This document shows positions 52,236-60,126 of a stretch of 64,000 nt of DNA, in pieces (position 1 is the first letter of the stretch; every line of letters begins with the position of its first letter). The stretch comes from Actinoplanes italicus (GTDB taxonomy: Bacteria; Actinomycetota; Actinomycetes; Mycobacteriales; Micromonosporaceae): the NCBI RefSeq assembly GCF_003001815.1, contig NZ_PVMZ01000011.1, positions 248,001 through 312,000 on the forward strand, read 5' to 3'. Made by a program: the position numbers and the translations under genes. The notes under the pieces were generated by a model. The model was not told the DNA's origin and did no database searches. It saw only the letters and a program-made list of their open reading frames with translations.

Positions 52236-53260
52236 AGCACGAACGCGGGATGTCGGTCGTCGTCCCGGTCAAGGGCCGGGTACCGCAGATGCGTGCGCAG
52301 CTGGCCTCGCTGCGCGCGGCCATGGATCGCAGTCCCGAGCCCGCGGAGGTGCTCGTCGTCGACGACTCCGATCCGGCCGATGCTGCGAGTCACCAGCTCA
52401 ACTGCGAGGAGTTCGGCGCGAGGTACGTGACCGGTCCTCGCCACGTCGGCGCCAAACGCAACCTGGGCGTCGCGCAGGCCCGATACGATCTCATTCTGTT
52501 CACCGATTCCGACTGCAGGGTTCCCCCGGAGATCTTCGAACGCCACATCAAGACGCTGCGCGACGCGGGCCCCTCCGTAGGTGGTGTGGCGGGTCCGACC
52601 TTCGTGGAGCACAGTGACGCGCCGACGTACCGGTTCATGCGCTGGTCCAAGCTGCTCAACGACGACCTGGAACGTCCTCGGCGGCGGGCGACGGTGACCT
52701 GGGCGACGACGACCAACCTGGCGGTGCGCCGAAAGGTCTTCGAAGAGGTGGGTGGCTTTCCGTCGGAGAGCCTCACGATTGTCGGCGGCGAGGACGTCGA
52801 CCTCGGCATCAAGATGTTCGATGCCGGGTACACCACCGTGTGCGACCCGGAGACGGTCGTCATACACGACCACGCCAGCACGGACTCCCTGACCACGGCG
52901 TGCCGACGACTCTTCACCTACGGGCGCTCCGAACAATGGCTGTGCACGATCCACCCGGGCCACAGGCGCCCTGTGGTGAACGCCTTCACTCTGGCGACAG
53001 CGGCCGCAGCGGTCGGCATGGTGCTCGTTCCGCGCTTCGGCGGTCGCGGCCTACTCGCGGTGCCGATGGCCTTGGGTCTCGTGGCCGGCGCGCGTGCGCA
53101 GCGGCTGCGCGGGAGCAACCGATCGGCTCGAGCCGCCGCCGAGACGTTCGCGTGCGCTTCAGTGGATCTGATGTTCGACCTCGGTGGCTTCGTCGCCGCG
53201 TTCGAACTCCGCCGGCCCGGCATGTTGTTCACCGGTCTGCGGCCGGCCGACGCCGACTGA
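52223..53260 (+). CDS. GT2-family glycosyltransferase, membrane-associated
   Basis: 345-residue enzyme with an N-terminal GT-A domain. MSVVVPVKGR starts the fold, the DxD-like metal site is FTDSDCRVP, and GGEDVDLGIKMFDAG carries the ED catalytic region. The C-terminus has hydrophobic stretches (about 255-300) that may associate with the membrane. The GTG start at 52223 follows AGGAGG and lies inside the end of the previous gene (13-nt overlap). It closes the cluster and would add the second sugar or act on a membrane-linked acceptor. Confidence 0.87.
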   Translation: MSAVEHERGMSVVVPVKGRVPQMRAQLASLRAAMDRSPEPAEVLVVDDSDPADAASHQLNCEEFGARYVTGPRHVGAKRNLGVAQARYDLILFTDSDCRVPPEIFERHIKTLRDAGPSVGGVAGPTFVEHSDAPTYRFMRWSKLLNDDLERPRRRATVTWATTTNLAVRRKVFEEVGGFPSESLTIVGGEDVDLGIKMFDAGYTTVCDPETVVIHDHASTDSLTTACRRLFTYGRSEQWLCTIHPGHRRPVVNAFTLATAAAAVGMVLVPRFGGRGLLAVPMALGLVAGARAQRLRGSNRSARAAAETFACASVDLMFDLGGFVAAFELRRPGMLFTGLRPADAD

Positions 53261-53266
53261 GGTCTT

Positions 53267-53299
53267 GACGAGTTCTGGCACCTGCCGCCGCAACTCGTC
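53267..53299. terminator. Inverted repeat at the cluster's right end
   Basis: GACGAGTT and AACTCGTC, eight-base-pair stem with a 17-nt loop, between the convergent GT2 gene and the small membrane protein gene. A bidirectional terminator is likely. Confidence 0.45.
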
Positions 53300-53303
53300 C
53301 CGC

Positions 53304-53528
53304 TCAGCGGCGGATCGAGGCCAGCGCCAGACCGGCCAGGCTGCAGCAGGCGGTCAACCAGGCGAGTGCCAGCAGCGAGGACATCACCGTTCCGGTGAAT
53401 CCGGCGGGCGTCGTGCTAAAGAACGTGAAGACGGCGCCGATGAAGACGAGAGCGGCGACAGCCGCGGTCCGCAGGTACGAACGGTGGGTCAAGGCGGGCT
53501 CCGGGTGGTCACCGACGGGGAGCCGCAA
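53304..53528 (-). CDS. Small two-helix membrane protein (74 aa)
   Basis: Hydrophilic N-terminus (MRLPVGDHPEPALTHRSYLR) followed by two hydrophobic helices (TAAVAALVFIGAVFTFF and LLALAWLTACCSLAGLALA) and a short basic tail. Such small integral proteins are common in actinomycetes. No family is recognised and the function is unknown. It is separated from the Hsp20 gene by a strong hairpin, so it is probably its own transcript. Confidence 0.6.
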   Translation of the reverse strand: MRLPVGDHPEPALTHRSYLRTAAVAALVFIGAVFTFFSTTPAGFTGTVMSSLLALAWLTACCSLAGLALASIRR

Positions 53529-53602
53529 CCCTCTCGTACCGCTCTGCCGGACGGCAACGGCCGCGGTGGCCGATCTCCTGACCGTCTGGCGGGGCAGAGA
53601 TA

Positions 53603-53627
53603 CCGGGCCGGCGCACCGCCGGCCCGG
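53603..53627 (-). terminator. 10-bp GC hairpin after hsp20
   Basis: CCGGGCCGGC-GCACC-GCCGGCCCGG, a perfect ten-base-pair stem 40 nt beyond the Hsp20 stop codon. It probably ends the heat-shock transcript. Confidence 0.7.
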
Positions 53628-53630
53628 CTT

Positions 53631-53694
53631 GTCCTCACTTCGCGAGCGACTCGGGTGAACTCGTCCTCACTTCGCGAGCGACTTGGGAGAAGTC
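53631..53694. repeat. 32-bp tandem duplication at the hsp20 3' end
   Basis: Copies at 53631-53662 and 53663-53694 differ at only a few bases; both begin GTCCTCACTTCGCGAGCGAC. The right copy holds the last codons and stop of the Hsp20 gene; the left copy duplicates them (SPESLAK instead of SPKSLAK) after the stop. Confidence 0.8.
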
Positions 53695-54158
53695 GTGTCG
53701 CCCTCGATGGTGGTGGGCTGCTCCGAGGGGGTCAATGCGGGAGCGCGGCCGGTGGCGATCTCGATGCGGCGCGGCTTGGCGGCCTCGGCCACCGGGATGG
53801 TCACGGTGAGCACGCCGTCCTGCCAGGTCGCGTCGATGTGGGCCAGGTCGAGGCCGTCGCCGAGGGTGAGGCGCCGCTCGAACGTGCCGGTGACCCGCTC
53901 GCGGCGCAGCCACTGCACGTCGGCGTCGGTGCGCGCGGAGCGCTCGGCCCGGATGGTGAGGACGCGGCCGTCCACGTCGACGTTGACCGAGCCCGGGTCG
54001 ATGCCGGCCAGGTCACAGTGCAGGACGAAGTGGTCACCGGACCGGTACAGGTCCATCGGCATCGCCACGGCGGCGGGGCCGCCGGCGACTGCGGGGACGC
54101 CCAGCATCCGGTCGGCCAGGCGGTCGAACTCGCGGAAAGGATCGAAAGTCAGCACCAC
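53667..54158 (-). CDS. Hsp20/alpha-crystallin small heat-shock protein
   Basis: 163-residue chaperone. The alpha-crystallin domain runs from about residue 36 (MPMDLYRSGDHFVLHCDLAG) to about 135, with the GVLTVTIPVAE signature of its last strands; a short N-terminal FDPFREFDRLADRML precedes it. It binds unfolding proteins without ATP. The GTG at 54158 was chosen since GAGGAGG lies six bases upstream. A CIRCE element 115 bp upstream indicates HrcA control. Confidence 0.93.
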   Translation of the reverse strand: MVLTFDPFREFDRLADRMLGVPAVAGGPAAVAMPMDLYRSGDHFVLHCDLAGIDPGSVNVDVDGRVLTIRAERSARTDADVQWLRRERVTGTFERRLTLGDGLDLAHIDATWQDGVLTVTIPVAEAAKPRRIEIATGRAPALTPSEQPTTIEGDTTSPKSLAK

Positions 54159-54272
54159 GATCAGCCTCCTCAATGCGGCCGCCGGACCGTCCGGCGGCAC
54201 GTGGCGCTCGGCTGACAACTCTCGCCGAGGTCGGTGGCCATTTCTCTCTGACCAGGTCCGACAAGACATTTT

Positions 54273-54299
54273 TTAGCACTGCCCGACCCGGAGTGCCAA
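54273..54299. promoter_or_regulatory. CIRCE element (HrcA operator)
   Basis: TTAGCACTG, nine bases, GAGTGCCAA. This fits the CIRCE consensus TTAGCACTC-N9-GAGTGCTAA in arm length and spacing, with one changed base in each arm. It lies upstream of the leftward Hsp20 gene and just after the FGE-like gene, so heat-shock control by HrcA is expected. Confidence 0.85.
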
Positions 54300-54333
54300 C
54301 CGTTTCGCCAAGATTTTTTCTGACCGGCCAGGG

Positions 54334-55245
54334 TCATGCCGCGACCGTGCGGAACCCCGTGTTCCCGGTCGACGAGTCGGGCGTGTTGGACGAGCGGGCG
54401 GCGTTGCGGTAGCGGTTGCAGTACGAGTCGTGGCACAGGTACGAGCCACCGCGGATGACCTTGGCCGAGCCGGTCGCGGGCCCGCGCGGATCGTCCACCG
54501 GCGACTGTGCGTAGTAGACCGGCGAGAACCAGTCGGCGCACCACTCCCACACGTTGCCGACCGGCTGCCACAGGCCGTACGCGTTGGGCTCGAAGGACCG
54601 CACCGGAGCCGTGGTCACCCAGCCGTCGTCGGCGGTGTTGCGCAGCGGGAACTCGCCCTGCCAGATGTTGAGCGCGTGGCCCTCGGCCGGCAACTCGTCA
54701 CCCCATGGAAACCGCTTCGAGGGCAGTCCACCCCGCGCGGCGGCCTCCCACTGCGCCTCCGACGGCAGCCGGCGGCCCGCCCAGGCGCAGTAAGACTCGG
54801 CATCCTGCCAGCTCACGTGCACGACAGGGTGGTCGTCGGCGGCGGTGCCGGACGGTCCGCCGGGGTGCGCCCAGTCGGCGCCCTCGACACCGAGCCACCA
54901 CGGCGTGCCGTGCATCCGGCCGGCCACCCGGTCCGGGTCGGTGACGGCCAGGTGGAACACCGCCGACCAGCCGAACCGCTCGGCGTCGGTACGGAAGCCG
55001 GTGGCGTCCACGAACGCGCGGAAGTCGGCGACCGTCACCGAGGTGGCGTCGATGGTGAACGGCGGGATCCGCACCTCGTGCACCGGCTGTTCGCCGTCAC
55101 CCCGTACGCCGTCGTCATGCGCATCCCCCATCGCGAAGGTCTGGCCGGGCACCGGAACCTGTTCGATCGCATGCCCTCCCATGCCGGGAACCGGCGTGGG
55201 CGCCGCGGCGGAGGGCCGGCCTGAGGACGGAGTGCAACAGCTCAT
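54334..55245 (-). CDS. Formylglycine-generating enzyme (sulfatase-activating)
   Basis: 303-residue FGE-sulfatase superfamily protein that oxidises the CxPxR cysteine of sulfatases to formylglycine. The copper-binding active cysteines are both present in GGSYLCHDSYCNRYR. Typical blocks are PVVHVSWQDAESYCAWAG, RLPSEAQWEAAARGG, GNVWEWCADWF and the TGNTGFRTV end. The N-terminal 25 residues are low-complexity and carry no clear export signal. No sulfatase gene is in this window, so its client is elsewhere. Confidence 0.92.
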   Translation of the reverse strand: MSCCTPSSGRPSAAAPTPVPGMGGHAIEQVPVPGQTFAMGDAHDDGVRGDGEQPVHEVRIPPFTIDATSVTVADFRAFVDATGFRTDAERFGWSAVFHLAVTDPDRVAGRMHGTPWWLGVEGADWAHPGGPSGTAADDHPVVHVSWQDAESYCAWAGRRLPSEAQWEAAARGGLPSKRFPWGDELPAEGHALNIWQGEFPLRNTADDGWVTTAPVRSFEPNAYGLWQPVGNVWEWCADWFSPVYYAQSPVDDPRGPATGSAKVIRGGSYLCHDSYCNRYRNAARSSNTPDSSTGNTGFRTVAA

Positions 55246-55678
55246 GATCGATAGGATAGGTAGGATTCGTTGCCGAGGCCGCTCAGGGTGGGACCGGTCG
55301 TGGAAGTCGACCGGAGCGGGCTCAGTCCACTGCGGTGACAGGGATCGTGGCCGCCTCCCGCACCACCGTCATGTCAGTGTCACGCCTTTCCTCGGCTCTC
55401 GTCCGGGACTCAGCTTCGAGATCGATCTCGGAGCTCGTATCGGCGGCTTGTCCCGTATCGGTATCAGGCTTCGTACACACCCACGAGACAGAACGTTCTC
55501 CCCCAGCCACCGTGGTGACGACCACGACGGTTCCGCGGCCGAGCAATTCGCCGGCGATCCCGGAGGTGTGGCGCGACAGCCCGTCGGCGACCCAGCGCCT
55601 CTATTTCCCCTAAATCGCTAGGAAAACTTCCGGCGCTGAGCGGAGGCGTCTCCGCCCGCGGGTCGGTAAGTTGATCTC
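55246..55678. other. Intergenic region with one doubtful small frame
   Basis: About 430 bp between the FGE gene and the LLM oxidoreductase gene. A leftward frame at 55322-55546 (see separate entry) is possible; otherwise nothing is supported. It should contain the promoters for both flanking, divergent genes. Confidence 0.4.
55322..55546 (-). CDS. Doubtful hypothetical protein (74 aa)
   Basis: Frame beginning at a TTG, hydrophilic and acidic/basic mixed (EIDLEAESRTRAEERRDTD) with no family resemblance. It lies between two clear genes and its codon pattern is only partly typical. Included as a possibility only. Confidence 0.25.
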   Translation of the reverse strand: MLGRGTVVVVTTVAGGERSVSWVCTKPDTDTGQAADTSSEIDLEAESRTRAEERRDTDMTVVREAATIPVTAVD

Positions 55679-56560
55679 ATGAGCATTGGTTTCGGGGTAT
55701 TCGTGCCGCAGGGATGGCGGATGGACCTGGTCGAGATCGCCGACCCGGTCGAGCAGTACGAGGCGATGACGGCCGTGGCGAAGCGCGCCGACGCCGGTCC
55801 CTGGGACAGCATCTGGGTCTACGACCACTTCCACACCGTTCCCGAGCCGACCATCAACACGACCTTCGAGGCCTGGACGGTGTCGTCCACGCTGGCCCGC
55901 GACACCAGCCGGGTCAACATCGGCCAGATGGTCGGATGCAACGGCTACCGGCATCCGGCGCTGTACGCCAAGATCGCCTCGACCGTCGACGTGGCGAGCC
56001 ACGGCCGCCTCTACGCCGGCCTCGGCGCCGGGTGGTACGAGCACGAGTGGAAGGCCTACGGCTACGAGTGGGCCGAGGTTCCGCAGCGGATGGCGGCCTT
56101 CCGCGAAGCGGTCGAGATCGTGCACAAGATGTGGACCGAGGAGCGGCCGGTCTTCGCCGGCAAGCACTACCGGATCGACGAACCGATCAACGAGCCGAAG
56201 GGCGTCCGCAAGCCACACCCGTCGTTCTGGCTCGGCGGCGGAGGAGAGAAGGTGACCCTCAAGCTGGTCGCCAAGTACGCCGACGGCGCCAACTTCGGCG
56301 GCGGCGACCCGGAGATCATCCGGCAGAAGGCGGCAGTGCTGCGGGCGCACTGCGACACTCTCGGACGCGACTACGATCGCATCAAGAAGTCGACCACGCT
56401 CCATCTCGACCTGACCGAGTCGACCGGACAGACCATCGCCAAGGTGGAGCAGGCCGTTGAGGCCGGCGCCGACTACGTGATCGTCTACATCCCGCGGGTC
56501 GCCTACGACCACGAGCCGCTGCTGCGCTTCGCCGAGGAGATCATCCCGCAGTTCACCTGA
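55679..56560 (+). CDS. LLM-class F420-dependent oxidoreductase (TIGR03560-like)
   Basis: 293-residue TIM-barrel luciferase-like enzyme. It starts with FGVFVPQGWRMDL; DSIWVYDHFHTVPEP, IGQMVGCNGYRHPALYAK and the GRLYAGLGAGWYEHEWKAYG block are characteristic of the actinobacterial F420-dependent group. A phosphate-binding type segment HPSFWLGGGGEKVTLKLVA follows. The substrate is unknown. It is not similar enough to the enzyme at 8069 to be a recent duplicate. Confidence 0.9.
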   Translation: MSIGFGVFVPQGWRMDLVEIADPVEQYEAMTAVAKRADAGPWDSIWVYDHFHTVPEPTINTTFEAWTVSSTLARDTSRVNIGQMVGCNGYRHPALYAKIASTVDVASHGRLYAGLGAGWYEHEWKAYGYEWAEVPQRMAAFREAVEIVHKMWTEERPVFAGKHYRIDEPINEPKGVRKPHPSFWLGGGGEKVTLKLVAKYADGANFGGGDPEIIRQKAAVLRAHCDTLGRDYDRIKKSTTLHLDLTESTGQTIAKVEQAVEAGADYVIVYIPRVAYDHEPLLRFAEEIIPQFT

Positions 56561-56618
56561 GCCCCGCACCAGCCCGGGCCGGCCTCACTTCCCCGCCCGG
56601 GCATCTCCCGGACCCGGC

Positions 56619-56793
56619 GGGCCGGGCGTCTCCCGGACCCGCTGGGCCGAACCCTCCTGGACACCCACCGGGCCGGGCGTCTCCCGGACCCGCTGGGCCG
56701 AACCCTCCTGGACACCCACCGGGCCGGGCGTCTCCCGGACCCGCTGGGCCGAACCCTCCTGGACACCCACCGGGCCGGGCGTCTCCCGGACCC
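56619..56793. repeat. 51-bp tandem repeat, 3.4 copies
   Basis: Three identical 51-bp units (56619-56669, 56670-56720, 56721-56771) plus a 22-bp partial copy (56772-56793). Each begins GGGCCGGGCGTCTCCCGGAC. The unit is exactly 17 codons, so it stays open in several frames; a leftward frame encodes a 17-residue repeat RETPGPVGVQEGSAQRV. It lies between the LLM gene and the LacI regulator. Confidence 0.9.
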
Positions 56794-56922
56794 CTCTGCT
56801 CCCGGCTCGAGCCTTCCCCCGGGCCGACACGGGCAGCACTCGGGCCGGCGCTCCTGCTTGCCGGGCAGGCCTCACCAGTCCGGAAACTCTTCGCGGGGGC
56901 CTCGATTTTTATGGATATGTAC

Positions 56923-56939
56923 GTTTCGCGACGCGAAAC
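56923..56939. promoter_or_regulatory. LacI-type operator upstream of its regulator
   Basis: GTTTCGC-GAC-GCGAAAC, a perfect 17-bp palindrome, 120 bp before the regulator's start. It shares the TTTCG/CGAAA half-sites with sites before the GH3 gene, suggesting autoregulation by the LacI-family protein. Confidence 0.65.
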
Positions 56940-57059
56940 AGAAGTGGGAGCGATTTCAGCCCGACCAGGCATTTGTCGCGCGAGCCGCCCATGGCAGAAT
57001 TCTCGGTGCCGGAGCCCGAAAGTTGCAGCCGAGAAGGGCCGGCGGTAAGGAGCACTTCC

Positions 57060-58070
57060 GTGGCAAGTGGCAGGGGTCGAGTGACCATCGCGGCGATCGC
57101 AGAAGCCGCGGGGGTGTCGGTTCCCACTGTCTCCCGTGTGCTCAATGGCCGTTCCGACGTCTCTCCGAACACACGCGAGCTGATCGAGCGACTGCTGCGC
57201 GAGCACGACTACCGCCCCCGCAACTCTCGGCATACCGGGCGCGCCAGGCTGGTCGACCTGGTCTTCAACGACCTGGACAGTCCGTGGGCCCTCGAGCTGA
57301 TCCGCGGCGTCGAGGACGTCGCCCACGCGGCCGGGGTCGGCACCGTCGTGTCGCAGGTGCACCGCCGCACCACGGCCACCCGGCAGTGGCTGCAGAATCT
57401 ACGGGCCCGAGCCTCGGACGGCGTGATCTTCGTGACCTCGGACGTCGCCGAGCCCGTCCACAACGAGCTGCACCGCCTCAAGGTCCCCGTGGTCATCATC
57501 GACCCGGCCGGCGGCGCCGCCTCCGACGTCCCGACGATCGGCGCGACCAACTGGTCCGGCGGCCGCACCGCCACCGACCATCTGCTCTCACTGGGACACC
57601 GCCGGATCGGCTTCGTCGGCGGCCCCACCGACCTGCTGTGCAGCCGCGCCCGCCTGGACGGTTACCGCGCGGCACTCGAGGCGGCCGGCCTGCGGGTCGA
57701 CAACGCCCTGGTCCAGGTCGGCGACTTCCGCCACGAGTCCGGTTTCATCGCCGGATGCCGCCTGCTGGAACTGCCCGACCCGCCCACAGCCGTCTTCGCC
57801 TCCAGCGACCTGATGGCACTCGGCGTCTGCGAGGCCGCCCGCCGTCGCGGCCTGCGCGTGCCCGAACAGCTGAGCGTCGTCGGCTTCGACGACCTGCCCG
57901 AGTCCCGCTGGGCGTCACCACCGTTGACCACCGTCCGCCAGCCGCTGGCGGAGATGGGCGCATTGGCCGCCCGCACCGTCCTGCGCCTGTCCCGAGGCGA
58001 GACCATCGAGACCCCCCGCGTGGAGCTGGTGACCAAGCTGATGGTGCGCGAGAGCACCGCGACCCGCTAG
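57060..58070 (+). CDS. LacI-family sugar-responsive repressor
   Basis: 336-residue regulator. The N-terminal HTH is VTIAAIAEAAGVSVPTVSRV, then the hinge helix (NTRELIERLLREHDY), followed by a periplasmic-binding-protein-like effector domain (ATDHLLSLGHRRIGFVGG; FASSDLMALGV; LSVVGFDDL). The GTG at 57060 follows AAGGAG; upstream in-frame sequence is not conserved. It lies next to a sugar ABC/GH3 locus with matching operators, so it likely represses it until an oligosaccharide such as xylobiose is present (BxlR-like role, inferred). Confidence 0.9.
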   Translation: MASGRGRVTIAAIAEAAGVSVPTVSRVLNGRSDVSPNTRELIERLLREHDYRPRNSRHTGRARLVDLVFNDLDSPWALELIRGVEDVAHAAGVGTVVSQVHRRTTATRQWLQNLRARASDGVIFVTSDVAEPVHNELHRLKVPVVIIDPAGGAASDVPTIGATNWSGGRTATDHLLSLGHRRIGFVGGPTDLLCSRARLDGYRAALEAAGLRVDNALVQVGDFRHESGFIAGCRLLELPDPPTAVFASSDLMALGVCEAARRRGLRVPEQLSVVGFDDLPESRWASPPLTTVRQPLAEMGALAARTVLRLSRGETIETPRVELVTKLMVRESTATR

Positions 58071-58124
58071 AGGCCCTCGCCGAGGTCACCGCGCCGCAGA
58101 ACCACGCTGCCGGCAGCCGTTGTA

Positions 58125-58172
58125 CGCAGGTCACCACACAACCAGAGGCAGCGACGTGCGTGGTGACCTGCG
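58125..58172. terminator. Bidirectional hairpin terminator
   Basis: Thirteen-base-pair perfect stem (CGCAGGTCACCAC and its complement, arms 58125-58137 and 58160-58172) between the convergent LacI gene and the ABC permease gene. It can end both transcripts. Confidence 0.65.
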
Positions 58173-58286
58173 GCGCTTAGACGAGCGTCATCACGCAGGC
58201 GGTGGCGACAAAGTCAGGGTGACGGCCAAACCGGCGTGTGAGGACAGGCGCCGCATGCGCCCGGCCCCACACGCCGGAAGGACGCC

Positions 58287-59195
58287 CTACTTGCTGAAGC
58301 CGGCGGTAAGGCCACTGACCAGCTGGCGCCGGCCGATCGCGTACAGCAGGACGATCGGAACCGTGGTGAGAGTGACCGATGCGGCGACCGCCGGTACGTT
58401 CACGCCGAACTCGGACTGGAAGGACGCCAGCGCCAGAGGGATGGTCGCCTGGTCGGGGCTCTGGGTGAGAATCAGCGGGAGCAGGTAACCGTTCCAGATG
58501 CCGACCGCGTTGTAGATGATGACGGTGACGAGTGCGGGCCGGGTGAGCGGGAACGCGAGCCGCCACATGGTGCCCCACTCGGTGGCGCCGTCCATCCGCA
58601 TCGACTCGAAGAGTTCCTTCGGGACGTCGCGGATGAAGTTGCCCAGTACCAGCACCGACAGCGGGATGGCGAACGCGATCGACGGCAGGATGATGGCCTG
58701 GAGCGTGTCGTACAGCTCCATCTTGATGATGATCAGGTAGACCGGGATGATCACGGCCTGGAGCGGGATCGCCAGCCCGAGCAGGAAGATCCCGTTGATC
58801 GTCTTCAGGAACCGGTTACCGGCCCCCCGTACGATCGCATACGCCGCCATGAACGAGATCAGCGTGGCCGGGATGATCGCCCCGACGGTGACGATCACGC
58901 TGTTCATGAAGTAGCGGATGAAGTCGTTCTCGACCACCAGCTGGTAGTTCTCGAACGTCAAGTCGCTCGGCGGCAGCAGCGGGTTGGTGATGAAGTAGTT
59001 GGCCGATGTCTTGAAGCTGGTGATGACGAGCCAGTAGAGCGGCACCATCACGATGACCAGCCAGACCCAGCCTAGGCTGCCGCCGATCCAGTTGCGGTCG
59101 GTGAACCGCCGGCCGACGGGACGGCTCGGGGCCGTCTTCGCCGGGGCGCGGTGTGTCCCGGTCCCGGTGGACGGGGTGGGTGTCATGGTCGCCAC
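58287..59195 (-). CDS. Sugar ABC transporter permease (MalG/BxlG type)
   Basis: 302-residue inner-membrane permease with about six helices. The EAA loop that contacts the ATPase is SMRMDGATEWGTMWRLAFPL. The N-terminal 35 residues are Thr/Pro-rich. Paired with the upstream permease and a binding lipoprotein. No ATP-binding subunit is encoded here, so the shared MsiK-type ATPase of actinomycetes is probably used. GTG start with AAGGAG upstream; ATG three codons later is possible. Confidence 0.93.
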   Translation of the reverse strand: MATMTPTPSTGTGTHRAPAKTAPSRPVGRRFTDRNWIGGSLGWVWLVIVMVPLYWLVITSFKTSANYFITNPLLPPSDLTFENYQLVVENDFIRYFMNSVIVTVGAIIPATLISFMAAYAIVRGAGNRFLKTINGIFLLGLAIPLQAVIIPVYLIIIKMELYDTLQAIILPSIAFAIPLSVLVLGNFIRDVPKELFESMRMDGATEWGTMWRLAFPLTRPALVTVIIYNAVGIWNGYLLPLILTQSPDQATIPLALASFQSEFGVNVPAVAASVTLTTVPIVLLYAIGRRQLVSGLTAGFSK

Positions 59196-59196
59196 C

Positions 59197-60126
59197 TCAG
59201 GCTCCTTCCAGCTGGCTCTGGTCGGCGCGGCCGCCGATCCGCCGCAGCAACAACGAGAGGCCGAGTCCTACGAGAACCAGGATGACGGCGATCGCGCTGG
59301 CCGGGCCCATGAGGCTGGCTTGGAAGCCGAGCTGGTACATCTGCACCGCGAGGGCCCGGGTGGAGTCGCCGGGGCCACCGGCGGTGAGCACCCAGATCAG
59401 GTCGAAGAAGGTCAGCGAGCCGACGACCATCAGCGTCGACGACGTGATGATCGTGTACTTGAGCTGGGGCAGCGTGATGCTGAAGAACTGCCGCATCCGG
59501 CCGGCGCCGTCGATCTGCGCCGCCTCGTACATGGAGGCGGGGATCTGCCGTACCGCGCCCTGGTAGATGAGGGAGTGGAACGGGATGAACTGCCAGGAGA
59601 CCACGAAGATCAGCGTCGCGATGGCGAGGCTGGCCTCGCCGAGCCAGTTCTGGTTCAGTGCCTCGACGCCGAGACCGGCGCCGAGGCCGAAGTTCGGGTC
59701 CAGCAGCGACTTGTACGTGATCGCGATGGCCGCGGAGCTGAGCAGCAGCGGGATGAAGTAGAGCACCGCGAGGAAGCCGCGGTAGCGGCTCTGCCGGGCC
59801 ATGAAGGTGCCGATGAGGATCGACAGCGGCGTCTGTACCAGCCAGGACAGGGCCATGATCAGGAACGTGACCCACAGCGCGTTCGGCAGGTTGGGGTTGG
59901 TCAGTGCCGCCGTCCAGCTGTCCAGTCCGGTCAGCTTGATCTCCGGCGAGATGCCGTTCCAGGTGGCGAAGCTCAGCGCGACGACGCCGAACAGCGGGAT
60001 GATCCCGAAGAAGACGAACATCACGAAAGCGGGCAGGGCCATCCACACGAGGACGGAGCCGCTCCGCCCGCCGCTGGATCGGGTGGGCTCCTGACCGCGA
60101 ACGACAGGCGGAGCGAGCGACGTCAT
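59197..60126 (-). CDS. Sugar ABC transporter permease (MalF/BxlF type)
   Basis: 309-residue permease with about six membrane helices. The EAA motif is YEAAQIDGAGRMRQFFSITL. The start is the ATG before TSLAPPVVRG, overlapping the binding-protein stop (ATGA); the open frame upstream is the binding-protein gene in another phase. It forms a heterodimer with the product of 58287-59195. Confidence 0.94.
   Translation of the reverse strand: MTSLAPPVVRGQEPTRSSGGRSGSVLVWMALPAFVMFVFFGIIPLFGVVALSFATWNGISPEIKLTGLDSWTAALTNPNLPNALWVTFLIMALSWLVQTPLSILIGTFMARQSRYRGFLAVLYFIPLLLSSAAIAITYKSLLDPNFGLGAGLGVEALNQNWLGEASLAIATLIFVVSWQFIPFHSLIYQGAVRQIPASMYEAAQIDGAGRMRQFFSITLPQLKYTIITSSTLMVVGSLTFFDLIWVLTAGGPGDSTRALAVQMYQLGFQASLMGPASAIAVILVLVGLGLSLLLRRIGGRADQSQLEGA

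Larger units (their letters stand above)
12672..53260. other. Hybrid aminocyclitol / amino-acyl-polyketide biosynthetic gene cluster
   Basis: Extent judged by content. The left edge is the StrR-type site ahead of the first aminocyclitol gene; the right edge is the GT2 gene before unrelated housekeeping genes. Diagnostic genes are DOI synthase, BtrS-like aminotransferase and zinc dehydrogenase (2-deoxystreptamine route); BtrK-like decarboxylase, ACP, AcpS, KS-ACP, ligase, condensation protein and two KAS III enzymes (acyl chain); and UDP-sugar enzymes with two glycosyltransferases. Export and possible self-protection come from MATE, glycosidase and amidase genes. The product is not recognised. 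Confidence 0.85.

Noticed and set aside
56945..56953. Half-match to a CebR box (TGGGAGCGA) upstream of the LacI gene
   Set aside because: Only one half-site is present, and the neighbouring perfect GTTTCGC palindrome explains the regulator's operator better.
56553..57362. Leftward 269-codon frame covering the 51-bp repeats and the start of the LacI gene
   Set aside because: The start lies inside the LacI HTH coding region, and the frame is open only because the repeats are GC-rich and a multiple of three. No domain is visible.
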